From: Ramlibacter ginsenosidimutans
GTDB lineage: Bacteria > Pseudomonadota > Gammaproteobacteria > Burkholderiales > Burkholderiaceae_C
Direction of reading: 5' to 3'
DNA: 64,000 nucleotides
Assembly: GCF_016654015.1 (NCBI RefSeq)
Contig: NZ_JAEPWM010000005.1
Location: 62,001 to 126,000 of the forward strand
The notes under the pieces are model-generated. The model saw nothing but the letters and a program-made list of their open reading frames with translations. It searched no databases and had not been told where the DNA came from. The stretch's first letter is position 1. Every line of letters begins with the position of its first letter. The translations under genes and the position numbers were made by a program. Below, one piece after another: positions 51,190 through 59,872 of this stretch.

Positions 51190-52356
51190 ATGACCCAGAC
51201 CCACATCGCGATCACTGAACAGCGCGACAGCGCGCGTGCCGGCAGCGAGCTCGGCGCCGCCATACGCACAGCCTTCGGCGGCGCGGCGGCGGACGCGATA
51301 GTGGTCTTTGCTTCCGCGCAGCACGACTATGCGGCGCTGCTCAAGGCGCTCGCTGAGGCTGCCGGCACGACCGTGATCGCGGGCGCGTCCTCGGCGGGCG
51401 AATTCACGAACCAGTCGCGCGGAGAGGGCCAGGTATCTGCGCTGGGCATCCGCTCGGCGAACATGAAGTTCGCAGTCGGGCTTGGGCAGGGCGTGAGCAG
51501 CAACGCCAAGGATGCGGCGGGCCAGCTGTTGGAAGCTTTTCGCGGCATAGCGAAGCCGGCGCTTCCGCATCGCAGCGCGCTTGTCATGACCGACGCGCTC
51601 GCCGGCCACACCGATGCGCTCGTTGAGGAACTGACGCTAGCCACCGGCGGCAACTACCGTTTCTTCGGCGGCGGGGCCGGTGACGACGGGCGGTTCGACA
51701 CGACGCATGTGTTCGCCGGTACGCAGGCCTACAACAACGCGGTTTCGGCGCTGGAGATTCTTTCGAGCAAGCCGGTGGGCGTCGGCGTCGCGCATGGCTG
51801 GGAGCCCGCGGGGCCCGCGCTGCGCGTTACCGAATCCGAGGGGACGCGCCTCATCGGCATTAATGGGGCCCCCGCGCTCGATGCGTTGCGCGAGCACGCG
51901 CAACAAAGCGGGCAGGCGTTCGACGAGCAGGACCCGATGCCGTTTTTCCTGCACAACGTGCTGGGAATCCGCGCCGACGAGGGCTATCGCCTGCGAGTAC
52001 CACTAGCGATCGGCGAAAGCGGCGCGATCCTGTGCGCCGCGGCAGTGCCCGAGGGCGCGGTGATCCACGTAATGAAGACCACGGCCGATTCGGCCGTGCT
52101 AGCGGCGCGGACAGCCACAGCCGCGGCGCTGAACGCGCTCGCCGGAGAAAAGCCCGCGGCTGCCTTCGTTTTTGACTGTGTCGCCACGCGGCTGCGCCTG
52201 GGCCGGGCGTTCGAGGACGAATTGCAGGCCTGCGCGAGCCTGTTGGCGCCGGCTGCCTTCGTCGGGTGCAACACCTATGGCCAGATCGCGCGCGCCGAAG
52301 GCCAGTTCGGGGGCTTCCACAACTGCACCGCCGTGGTCTGTGTACTTCCGACGTGA
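51190..52356 (+). CDS. FIST-domain sensory protein (FIST_N + FIST_C)
   Basis: A 388-residue cytoplasmic protein. FIST_N spans about 20-215 (IVVFASAQHDYAALLKALAE, GASSAGEFTNQSRGEG, GGNYRFFGGGAGDDGRFDTTHVF) and FIST_C about 225-370 (DPMPFFLHNVLGIRADEGYRLR, FVFDCVATRLRLGRAFEDEL, GCNTYGQIARAEGQ). FIST proteins are thought to bind small ligands, perhaps amino acids, and signal to kinases or cyclases. Its stop overlaps the GTG start of the hybrid kinase gene, which strongly suggests sensor and kinase work together. Confidence 0.92.
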   Translation: MTQTHIAITEQRDSARAGSELGAAIRTAFGGAAADAIVVFASAQHDYAALLKALAEAAGTTVIAGASSAGEFTNQSRGEGQVSALGIRSANMKFAVGLGQGVSSNAKDAAGQLLEAFRGIAKPALPHRSALVMTDALAGHTDALVEELTLATGGNYRFFGGGAGDDGRFDTTHVFAGTQAYNNAVSALEILSSKPVGVGVAHGWEPAGPALRVTESEGTRLIGINGAPALDALREHAQQSGQAFDEQDPMPFFLHNVLGIRADEGYRLRVPLAIGESGAILCAAAVPEGAVIHVMKTTADSAVLAARTATAAALNALAGEKPAAAFVFDCVATRLRLGRAFEDELQACASLLAPAAFVGCNTYGQIARAEGQFGGFHNCTAVVCVLPT

Positions 52357-53984
52357 GCATGACGGCGGGCCCCCTCCGGTCCCTGATTGACGCGCTCGGC
52401 GACGAGACGCGGCGGGCCGAGGCGGCAGGCGAAATCGCCAGGGCACTCGGCGCCGCCTATTTGCTTTTGTACGTAGACGATAAGGAACTCGGCCTATTGT
52501 TGCCGGCAGCCGGCATGCCCAAGACGCTGGCCGCCGGGCCGCGCTGGCGCCAGTTCCTCGCGCGTTGCCGGGAACCGGGCGAGTTCACCGCTCCGGTCGA
52601 CATCGAAGGGCGCGAGTTCATCGCGCATGCCCGCGCCGCGGGGCAGTGCGCCTTCGTGTTGGCGGCAGGAACGAAGATTGCATTTCCGGACGAATTCGAG
52701 GTCGCCCTGCCGATGCTTTGCGCGGTCTTGCGCGCGCAGCAGGCTCTGGCGATCGGGCGCGCGGAGGCGGCGGATGCGCGTGCCGCCGCCGCCAAGGCGC
52801 ACCAGCTCGCCAAGGCACTTGACGCCGCGCGTGGTGCGGCAGCCGAACTGAACCAGCAGCTGCGCTCCGAGCACCAGCGCAAGGACGAATTCCTGGCGAT
52901 GCTGGCCCACGAACTGCGCAATCCGCTGGCGCCCATGACGACAGCGATCGAGGTGATGCGCAGGTCACCCGAACGCGATCCCGCGCTCCTGGACCGGCAG
53001 CTGGCCCTGATGACGCGGCAGCTTCACCAGCTCACCCACCTCGTGGACGACCTGCTCGATGTATCACGCGTGAGCCGCGGGTTGATCGAGCTGCGCCGCG
53101 AGGTCCTGCGCCTGGACGAATTGCTGGCCACGTCGCTCGACGCGAGCCGGCCGCTGGTGGAAAGCCGCGGTCATCGCGTGCGGGTCGTGGAAGCCCCGGC
53201 GCCGTTGCACGTGCACGGCGACCGCGTGCGCCTTACCCAGGTATTCTCGAACCTGCTCAACAACGCGGCGAAGTACACGCCGCCCGGCGGCGACATCGAA
53301 GTTCAGGTTCTGCAGGATGGGGGTCAAGCATGCATTCGCATCAGCGACACAGGCGTGGGCATTCCGAAGGAGATGCTCGGCAGCATCTTCGAGATGTTCA
53401 CGCAGGTGCCCGGCTCACTGGACCGTGCCCCAGGCGGCTTGGGCATCGGCCTCACGCTCGTGCGGATGCTGGTCGACTCGCATGGAGGTACGGTGCGCGC
53501 TGAAAGCGCGGGACCGGGTCTGGGGAGCACTTTTCACGTCCTGCTGCCGCTGGTCGCGCCACCTGTGCGCAGCGCGCCTGCGGATGCACCGCGGAAACCG
53601 GGCCGGCTTCACGCAAGGGTGATGGTGGTCGATGACAATGTCGATGCCGCGCAGTCGTTGGCCGAGATCCTGCGACTCATGGGCGCCGACGTCTCCGTAG
53701 CACACGACGGCGCCCATGCACTGGAGCTCGCCCAGGCGTTGGGGCAGCCGGATATTGTGCTGCTCGACATCGGCCTGCCAGGCATGGATGGTTACGCGAC
53801 AGCGCGGGAATGGCGCCGGCGGTTCGGCAACTCGGCGAACCTGCACGCTCTGACCGGCTACGGCAGCGCCGACGACAAGCGTCGCACCGCGCAAGCGGGC
53901 TTCGACGGCCATCTGGTCAAGCCCGTCTCCTTCGAGCAACTGCAGGGGCTGCTGGCTAACGCCGGTGTTGCCATTCCGGAGTAG
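52353..53984 (+). CDS. Hybrid sensor histidine kinase/response regulator
   Basis: A 543-residue soluble kinase. Residues 1-130 form a GAF-like sensor domain, 130-175 a coiled coil, then HisKA with the phospho-acceptor H186 in LAMLAHELRNPLAPM, HATPase_c with VFSNLLNNAAKYTPPGG, DTGVGIP and GGLGIGLTLVRML, and a C-terminal receiver (VMVVDDNVDAAQSLAEIL, phospho-Asp in IVLLDIGLPGMDGY, Lys in GHLVKPVS). There is no membrane helix. Start GTG 52353 overlaps the FIST stop; ATG 52359 is an alternative. Output must go to an unlinked phosphotransfer or regulator protein. Confidence 0.93.
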   Translation: MSMTAGPLRSLIDALGDETRRAEAAGEIARALGAAYLLLYVDDKELGLLLPAAGMPKTLAAGPRWRQFLARCREPGEFTAPVDIEGREFIAHARAAGQCAFVLAAGTKIAFPDEFEVALPMLCAVLRAQQALAIGRAEAADARAAAAKAHQLAKALDAARGAAAELNQQLRSEHQRKDEFLAMLAHELRNPLAPMTTAIEVMRRSPERDPALLDRQLALMTRQLHQLTHLVDDLLDVSRVSRGLIELRREVLRLDELLATSLDASRPLVESRGHRVRVVEAPAPLHVHGDRVRLTQVFSNLLNNAAKYTPPGGDIEVQVLQDGGQACIRISDTGVGIPKEMLGSIFEMFTQVPGSLDRAPGGLGIGLTLVRMLVDSHGGTVRAESAGPGLGSTFHVLLPLVAPPVRSAPADAPRKPGRLHARVMVVDDNVDAAQSLAEILRLMGADVSVAHDGAHALELAQALGQPDIVLLDIGLPGMDGYATAREWRRRFGNSANLHALTGYGSADDKRRTAQAGFDGHLVKPVSFEQLQGLLANAGVAIPE

Positions 53985-54111
53985 GCCGGCGGCCCCGATG
54001 CCGCGAGCGCCCAAGGAAGACTCTCGACTTCAGGACGCCGGCAGAGATGTAACGGCGCGCCGACCCGGTCGGCACCCGGCTTCTTCCAGCGCATTGGGTC
54101 GGAGCTCCAGC

Positions 54112-55134
54112 TCACCGCGCGATGATCGCCTCCTCGAACTGCCTGCGCGCAAACCGCCAGGCCATGCGCGACGCGTCCGGCCCCTGATCATCGCTGTAAG
54201 CCTCACCCGCGGCGCCCCCACTCCAAGCGTGCCCCAGCGTCGCGACTTCCACCAGGGTCGCCGCCGTGCTGCCCCTGCGCTTGAAGTCGGTGACCAGGGT
54301 GGCATGGCGTTTGCCGCGCTGCACCGTGCGTTGCACCACGCCCTGGGCGCCGGCCTCTTCCGCCCAGACTTGAACTGCGGCCAGCCCGTTGCTCGGCGCC
54401 ACCAAGGTGTCCTCCTGGCCATGGATCACCAGCAGCGGCGGCAGCACCTCGCCCGTGCTCGCAGGTCCTGTCGGCAGCGACCTGGTGTTCCTTCCTCCAT
54501 GCATCGCACTCACCGCGGACAACGCGGAATGTGCAGTACCCGGAGGAATGCCGGAATGCATGATCACCGCCTTGAAGCGTCGCGGCTGCCGGATGGCGAG
54601 CAATGCTGCCATGCTGGCACCTGCAGACAGCCCCGCAACCGCTATCCGGTCGCGATCGGCCGAATACAGCATGCACACCTGGTCGATGGCGTTCATGATC
54701 GATGCCGCTTCACCGTAGGCGCGTCCCGACGACGTGTCGAACCAGTTCCAGCAGCCTTGCGCATTGGAGGACCGTTCCTGCTCGGGATAGAGCACCAGGA
54801 ACCGTTCCCGTGCGGCGACGGCGTTCATCCGGGTGCTGGTCGCAAACAGATTCGCGTTTTGCCGGCATCCGTGCAGCATCACCATGAGGGGCAGCCGCTC
54901 ACCGAACTTGGCATCGGGCGGCCGATACAGCCACCAACGCCGCACGCCGCCTGCACCCATGGCCACGCCAGACAGCCACTGGCCGGCGCCGGGCGGCGGC
55001 TCTCGTTGCCTCAATACAGGCGCTAGCAGCGTTTTGGCGGTGCGGTGATTCGCGAAGAGGGCCGCGCTTGCGACTGCCGCAATGCTGCCGCCCACGATGT
55101 TGGGCCACGTGGGGGCCTTGGAGCGTCGCTTCAG
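54112..55134 (-). CDS. PHB-depolymerase-family esterase
   Basis: An alpha/beta hydrolase of about 340 residues. It has LMVMLHGCRQNANLFATSTRM (oxyanion hole HGC), the nucleophile elbow IAVAGLSAGASMAALLA, the catalytic Asp in LLVIHGQEDTLVAPSN and His in VATLGHAWSGG. This is the catalytic domain type 1 of short-chain polyhydroxyalkanoate depolymerases. The N-terminal helix (PNIVGGSIAAVASAALFA) may anchor it. No ATG, GTG or TTG fits; a CTG at 55134 overlapping the preceding stop (CTGA) is the best start. It is coupled to the small gene upstream. Confidence 0.82.
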   Translation of the reverse strand: MKRRSKAPTWPNIVGGSIAAVASAALFANHRTAKTLLAPVLRQREPPPGAGQWLSGVAMGAGGVRRWWLYRPPDAKFGERLPLMVMLHGCRQNANLFATSTRMNAVAARERFLVLYPEQERSSNAQGCWNWFDTSSGRAYGEAASIMNAIDQVCMLYSADRDRIAVAGLSAGASMAALLAIRQPRRFKAVIMHSGIPPGTAHSALSAVSAMHGGRNTRSLPTGPASTGEVLPPLLVIHGQEDTLVAPSNGLAAVQVWAEEAGAQGVVQRTVQRGKRHATLVTDFKRRGSTAATLVEVATLGHAWSGGAAGEAYSDDQGPDASRMAWRFARRQFEEAIIAR

Positions 55135-55337
55135 CGTCGTGCCTTCTTCCGGGAACGAACCGTGGCCGCCTGGGGTGCCCAGAACTCGAGAAATTGCCGC
55201 GTCGCATCCGCCTGCGCGGACGCAATTTGCCGCTTGGCGGAGGACGCCGCGATGCCGCGAGCGGTCCCGGCGGACTTGTTGGCCGCGCTCAGCCACATGC
55301 TCATGAAGGGATTCTTGCTGGTCCAGGGATTGCGCAT
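55131..55337 (-). CDS. Small conserved protein preceding the PHB-depolymerase-type gene
   Basis: A 68-residue helical, basic protein: MRNPWTSKNPFMSMWLSAAN, then KSAGTARGIAASSAKRQIASAQADATRQFLEFW and a KKARR tail. Small proteins starting NPW...KNPFMSMWLS are familiar to me as neighbours of PHB-depolymerase esterases in Burkholderiales; the amphipathic helix and Ala content resemble a short phasin. Its stop overlaps the putative CTG start of the esterase. A granule-surface adaptor role is a guess. Confidence 0.65.
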   Translation of the reverse strand: MRNPWTSKNPFMSMWLSAANKSAGTARGIAASSAKRQIASAQADATRQFLEFWAPQAATVRSRKKARR

Positions 55338-55943
55338 GATGCCTTCAGTTCTTGAGGTTGTGCTGACCATGACCCCGATGCTGCGGCACGGCTCTAGGGA
55401 ACGGGCTTGTTCGCTGATCGCCGATGTCCTACGTTGCGCCGGCAGGCTCGGTACCGCAGGTGCGCCGACGATCGACATGCTGCTGCCTCCGTCCAGCAGC
55501 GCGGTCACGGAATCGGTGTCGGTGGGTCCGGAGCTGGATTCGACCTCCGTGCCGAGGCCCGGATGGATCACGAGCGCGGCCCCGAGGGCGAGCAGCACGC
55601 CCACATCACCACCAGTCGCGAGGACGATCGCGGCCGCGAGCCGCTCCAGCTCGATCCAGCTGTGTTGTGCGGCGCGGCGACGCACGACACCATGGTATTT
55701 CACGTGGTGCGCTCTGTGGGCCCGGAGGCATATGCCGACTTGAGTCTGGGTCCGCGAGGACTGGCTCTTCTTCAACTCTTCGCAGACACCGATTGCGATC
55801 CGTTCCCACATCAAGCGCCGGCGTGAGGGCCGCTGGGCGGCCAGTGACCAGCAGGAAAGCGGAACTTCGCGCAGGTTCTGGACACAGCAAGCTGCGCGCG
55901 CTGGCCATCATGCTGGCGCGCTCCCGCCTTCCGAAGGCCGCCC
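55338..55943. other. Intergenic region upstream of the esterase pair and the pao genes
   Basis: About 606 bp between two divergent units. Open frames exist on both strands, but none shows a family pattern, hydrophobic periodicity or a ribosome site I can defend. I see no repeats or terminators. It should hold the promoter of the small protein/esterase pair on the minus strand and the paoA promoter on the plus strand. Confidence 0.4.
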
Positions 55944-56519
55944 ATGCCGCCGCTCGCTCCACCTTCCCGTCATGACATCCAGCTGCGCATCAACGGCATG
56001 CCTCACGCGCTGGAGGTCGAGAGCTGGACGCCGCTGCTGGACCTCCTGCGCGACCACCTCGACCTCACGGGCACGAAGAAAGGATGCGACCACGGGCAGT
56101 GCGGCGCCTGCACGGTCCTCGTCGGCGGCGTGCGCGTGCTCTCGTGCCTGACGCTCGCGGTGATGCACGACGGCGGCGAGGTGACCACGGTGGAGGGCCT
56201 CGCCCAGGGCGACGACCTGCATCCGCTGCAGCAGGCCTTCATGGAGCATGACGCTTTCCAGTGCGGCTACTGCACGCCGGGGCAACTGTGCTCCGCCGTC
56301 GGCCTGGCGAACGAGGGACACGCGAAGTCTCTGGACGATGTGCGCGAGCTGATGTCGGGCAACCTTTGCCGCTGCGGCGCCTACGCGCAGATCGCCCAGG
56401 CGGTCGCGCAGGTGGTGATCGGGCCCGGGCCGCACGCCAGCGAGGTGGCGCGCACTGCCTGGATCGCCGGCACGACGGTGAATGCGCGCGCCGTCCGCGC
56501 ACCCGAAGAGCCGGCATGA
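55944..56519 (+). CDS. paoA: Aldehyde dehydrogenase iron-sulfur subunit (PaoA-like, 2x[2Fe-2S])
   Basis: A 191-residue subunit of a xanthine-oxidase-family molybdoenzyme. The plant-ferredoxin-type cluster ligands are in KKGCDHGQCGACTVLV with a further Cys in RVLSCLTLAV. The second cluster uses FQCGYCTPGQLC and GNLCRCGAYAQI. Escherichia coli PaoA carries a Tat signal, but here the N-terminus is short (MPPLAPPSRHDIQLRING), so the enzyme is probably cytoplasmic. It overlaps the FAD subunit gene by 4 bp. Confidence 0.93.
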   Translation: MPPLAPPSRHDIQLRINGMPHALEVESWTPLLDLLRDHLDLTGTKKGCDHGQCGACTVLVGGVRVLSCLTLAVMHDGGEVTTVEGLAQGDDLHPLQQAFMEHDAFQCGYCTPGQLCSAVGLANEGHAKSLDDVRELMSGNLCRCGAYAQIAQAVAQVVIGPGPHASEVARTAWIAGTTVNARAVRAPEEPA

Positions 56520-57538
56520 ACCCGTTCACCTTCGTCCCCGTCAGCGACGTTCCCGGGGCGCTCCGGCTCGCCGGCGAGGGCACCAGCTTCATCGCCGGCG
56601 GTACCAACCTCATCGACCTGATGAAGGTGAACGTGCAGCAGCCGATGCGGCTGGTCGACATCAATCGGCTCGGGCTGGCCGCGATCGAGCCCACGGCCGA
56701 GGGCGGCCTGCGGCTGGGCGCGCTGGCCCGCAACGCGGCCACGGCCTGGCACCCGCTGGTGCGCGAGCGCTATCCGCTGCTGGCGACCGCGATCCTGTCG
56801 GGCGCCACCGCGCAGATCCGCAACATGGCAAGCAACGGCGGCAACCTGCTGCAGCGCACCCGCTGCTGCTACTTCTACGACATCGCCATGCCCTGCAACA
56901 AGCGCCAGCCGGGTTCCGGCTGTTCGGCCATCGCTGGCCTGGCGCGGCAGCATGCGATCCTCGGAGCCAGCGCGCATTGCATTGCCACGCACCCGTCCGA
57001 CATGTGCGTGGCGCTCGCCGCGCTGGCTGCGACGGTACAGGTTGCTTCGGCGCGCGGCGAACGCACGATCCCCTTCGCCGATTTCCACCGCCTGCCCGGC
57101 GACCGCCCGGACCTCGACACCACGCTGGCGCACGACGAGCTGATTCTCGCGCTCACGCTGCCCCCGGCCGACGGATTCCGCGCGCACAGCGTCTACCTCA
57201 AGTTGCGCGAGCGCCTGTCCTATGCCTTCGCGCTGGTCTCGGTGGCGGCGGCACTGGACCTGGACGGCGGCGTCATCCACGCCGCACGCGTGGCGCTGGG
57301 CGGCGTGGCGCACAAGCCCTGGCGCGATCCGGCGGCCGAAGCGCTGCTGGTCGGCCAGCCGGCGACCGATGCGTCGTTCGCCCGCGCCGCCGACGCACTG
57401 CTGCAGGGTGCCGTGCCGCAGGGCACCGGCGAGGGCAGCAACGCGTTCAAGATCCCGCTGGCGCGGCGAGCCGTCGTCCGCGCGCTGGCGCTCGCCAGCG
57501 CCGGCACGGTGACCAACCACGCGGAGGATGCGCCATGA
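56516..57538 (+). CDS. paoB: Aldehyde dehydrogenase FAD subunit (PaoB-like)
   Basis: A 340-residue FAD-binding subunit. It has FIAGGTNLIDLMK (FAD pyrophosphate loop) and ATAQIRNMASNGGNLLQRTRC. The loop RTRCCYFYDIAMPCNKRQPGSGC (two segments) supplies the extra Cys residues that bind a [4Fe-4S] cluster in PaoB, a feature absent from ordinary xanthine dehydrogenases. ATG 56516 overlaps the paoA stop and its own stop overlaps paoC, so the three subunits are translated in step. Confidence 0.93.
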   Translation: MNPFTFVPVSDVPGALRLAGEGTSFIAGGTNLIDLMKVNVQQPMRLVDINRLGLAAIEPTAEGGLRLGALARNAATAWHPLVRERYPLLATAILSGATAQIRNMASNGGNLLQRTRCCYFYDIAMPCNKRQPGSGCSAIAGLARQHAILGASAHCIATHPSDMCVALAALAATVQVASARGERTIPFADFHRLPGDRPDLDTTLAHDELILALTLPPADGFRAHSVYLKLRERLSYAFALVSVAAALDLDGGVIHAARVALGGVAHKPWRDPAAEALLVGQPATDASFARAADALLQGAVPQGTGEGSNAFKIPLARRAVVRALALASAGTVTNHAEDAP

Positions 57539-59781
57539 GCGGCGGCTTCGTCGCGATCGGCGAGCCCGTGCCCCGCATCGACGGCCGCGCCAAGGTGACC
57601 GGGCAGGCGCGCTATGCCGCCGAGATCGCCGCCGAAGGGCTCGTGCATGGCGTCGTCGTCAATGCTGCCATCGCCCGCGGGCGCATCGTGGCCGTGCACG
57701 ATGAGCAGGCGCGTGCGGTGCGCGGTGTGCTGGATGTGCTGTGGCACGGCCATCGCAGCGAGGCGCCGCAGCTCGCGCATTACTTCGGTACGGGCGAAGA
57801 CTTCTCCACCGTGCCGGTCAAGCCGCTGGTGAGCGACAGGGTGCACTATGCCGGCCAGCCGGTGGCGCTGGTGCTGGCGGAGAGTTGGGAAGCCGCGCGC
57901 CACGCGGCCGGCCTGGTGCGCATCGAGTACGACGCGCAGGCGCACGCGACCGACTTGCCGCGGCACCACGCTCAGGGCCGTGCCCCGAAGGAACTCGACG
58001 AGGACACGGCGCCACCCAAGCCGCGCGGCGATGCCGATGAGACCTTCGCCGTGTCGCCCGTCAAGATCGACGCCGAATTTCACCAGGCCGCGGAGCACCA
58101 CAACCCGATGGAACTGCACGCCAGCACGGTCGTCTTCGAGGCCGGCGGCGCGCTCACCGTCCACGACAAGAACCAGGGCGGGCACGGCACGCGCAGGCGG
58201 TTGGCCAAGGTGTTCGGCCTGCCCGAGAGCCAACTGACGCTGCTGAACACCTTCGTTGGCGGCGCCTTCGGCTCCGGGCTGCGGCCGCAGTACAACCTGC
58301 TGCTGGCGATCGTCGGCGCGCTGCACCTGCGGCGAGCGGTGCGGGTGGTGCTGACGCGGCAGCAGATGTTCACCTTCGGCCACCGGCCCGAGATCTGGCA
58401 GCGCGTGCGGCTGGGCGCCGAACGCGACGGCACGCTGAACGCGCTGATCCACGAGGCGGTGGGTGAAACCTCGCGCGTGGACGACTACACCGAGATGGTC
58501 ACCCGCTGGTCGCGCACGCTGTACCGCAGCAAGAGCCTGCGGGGCGACTACCGCGTGCTGCCGCTGGACCTGCCGACGCCGCTGGACATGCGGGCGCCGG
58601 GGGCCGCCAGCGGCCTCTTCCCGCTGGAGGTCGCCATGGACGAACTGGCGCAGGCGCTGGGGATGGATCCGCTGGCGCTGCGCCTCGCCAATTACGCCGA
58701 GCGCGCGCCTTCCGGCGACAAGCCTTATTCCAGCAAGAAGCTGCGCGAGTGCTACACGATGGCGGCGGAGCGCTTCGGCTGGTCGCGGCGCAACCCGCAG
58801 CCCCGCAGCATGCGCGAGGGCCACGAACTGGTGGGCTGGGGCATGGCCAGCGGGCAGTGGATCGCCGAGCAGGAGGAAGCGCAGGTGCGGGTGGTGTGGC
58901 ACGCCGACGGCCACGTTGACGTGGAAACGGCGGCCAGCGACATCGGCACCGGCACAGCCACCGTGCTTGCGCAGGTCGCGGCGTCCGCGCTGGGAGTGCG
59001 GATGGAAGACGTGCGCGTGCACATCGCCGACACGCGGCTGCCGCAGGCGCCGACGGAGGGCGGGTCTTCGCACGTCGCCAGCGTGGGTTCGGCCGTGGAT
59101 GCTGCGTGCGAGAAGCTGTGCAAGAAGGCCTGGCAGCTCGCGCGCGCGATGGCGGCGTCACCGCTGGCGGACAGCAAGTTCGCGGAGGTGGAGTTCGTCG
59201 GCGGCCAGTTGCGGCGGCGCAGTCCTGAGGGCGGCGGACTGCCCGTGCAGGAAGTGCTGGCGGCCTCCGGAGCCGACAGGCTCGAGGCGCACTTCCACCT
59301 CCAGCCCGACGAGGACGAGCAGGGTCGCTACGAGCGCGCCGTGCATTCGGCGGTGTTCTGCGAGGTGCGCGTGGACGACGCGATGGGCACCGTGCGCGTG
59401 ACGCGTGTTGTGAGCGCGGTGGCTTGCGGCCGCATCATCAACGAGCTCACGGCGCGCAGCCAGGTGCTGGGCGGCATCGTGTGGGGCATCGGGCAGGCGC
59501 TGCACGAGGGCACGCTCATCGACCAGGCGCTCGGCCGCTTCATGACGGTGGACTTGGCCAACTACCACGTGCCGGTCAATGCGGACATCCATGCGCTGGA
59601 GGTCATCTTCGTGCCGGAGGACGACCGCATCGTCAGCCGCCTGGGCGCCAAGGGCGTGGGCGAGATCGGCGGACTGGGCGTCGCCGCCGCGATCTCCAAT
59701 GCGATCTCGCATGCCACCGGGCGCAGGATCCGCACGCTGCCGATGACGCCGGACAAGGTGATGGCGCCGGTCATGGCCTAG
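57535..59781 (+). CDS. paoC: Aldehyde dehydrogenase molybdenum-binding subunit (PaoC-like)
   Basis: A 748-residue molybdopterin-cytosine-dinucleotide subunit. It has RIDGRAKVTGQARYAAEI, the motifs FVGGAFGSG and HRPEIWQRVRLGAERDG, and the catalytic Glu in GAKGVGEIGGLGVAAAISNAI near the C-terminus. The complex oxidises aldehydes, often aromatic ones, to acids. No maturation gene (XdhC/PaoD type) follows in this window. The gene overlaps paoB by 4 bp and converges with the Old Yellow Enzyme gene. Confidence 0.93.
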   Translation: MSGGFVAIGEPVPRIDGRAKVTGQARYAAEIAAEGLVHGVVVNAAIARGRIVAVHDEQARAVRGVLDVLWHGHRSEAPQLAHYFGTGEDFSTVPVKPLVSDRVHYAGQPVALVLAESWEAARHAAGLVRIEYDAQAHATDLPRHHAQGRAPKELDEDTAPPKPRGDADETFAVSPVKIDAEFHQAAEHHNPMELHASTVVFEAGGALTVHDKNQGGHGTRRRLAKVFGLPESQLTLLNTFVGGAFGSGLRPQYNLLLAIVGALHLRRAVRVVLTRQQMFTFGHRPEIWQRVRLGAERDGTLNALIHEAVGETSRVDDYTEMVTRWSRTLYRSKSLRGDYRVLPLDLPTPLDMRAPGAASGLFPLEVAMDELAQALGMDPLALRLANYAERAPSGDKPYSSKKLRECYTMAAERFGWSRRNPQPRSMREGHELVGWGMASGQWIAEQEEAQVRVVWHADGHVDVETAASDIGTGTATVLAQVAASALGVRMEDVRVHIADTRLPQAPTEGGSSHVASVGSAVDAACEKLCKKAWQLARAMAASPLADSKFAEVEFVGGQLRRRSPEGGGLPVQEVLAASGADRLEAHFHLQPDEDEQGRYERAVHSAVFCEVRVDDAMGTVRVTRVVSAVACGRIINELTARSQVLGGIVWGIGQALHEGTLIDQALGRFMTVDLANYHVPVNADIHALEVIFVPEDDRIVSRLGAKGVGEIGGLGVAAAISNAISHATGRRIRTLPMTPDKVMAPVMA

Positions 59782-59872
59782 GGGCTCGCATGCAACCCGA
59801 CCGCCGGTGCCGCCGACACGGAGTGAAGGTCGGCGATGGAACTTCAGGCGGCCCGCCAAGTCCCGGTTCAGC

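Noticed and set aside
55407..55826. Plus-strand frame of 139 codons in the gap before paoA
   Set aside because: Composition is erratic, there is no ribosome site or recognisable motif, and overlapping frames exist in all phases.
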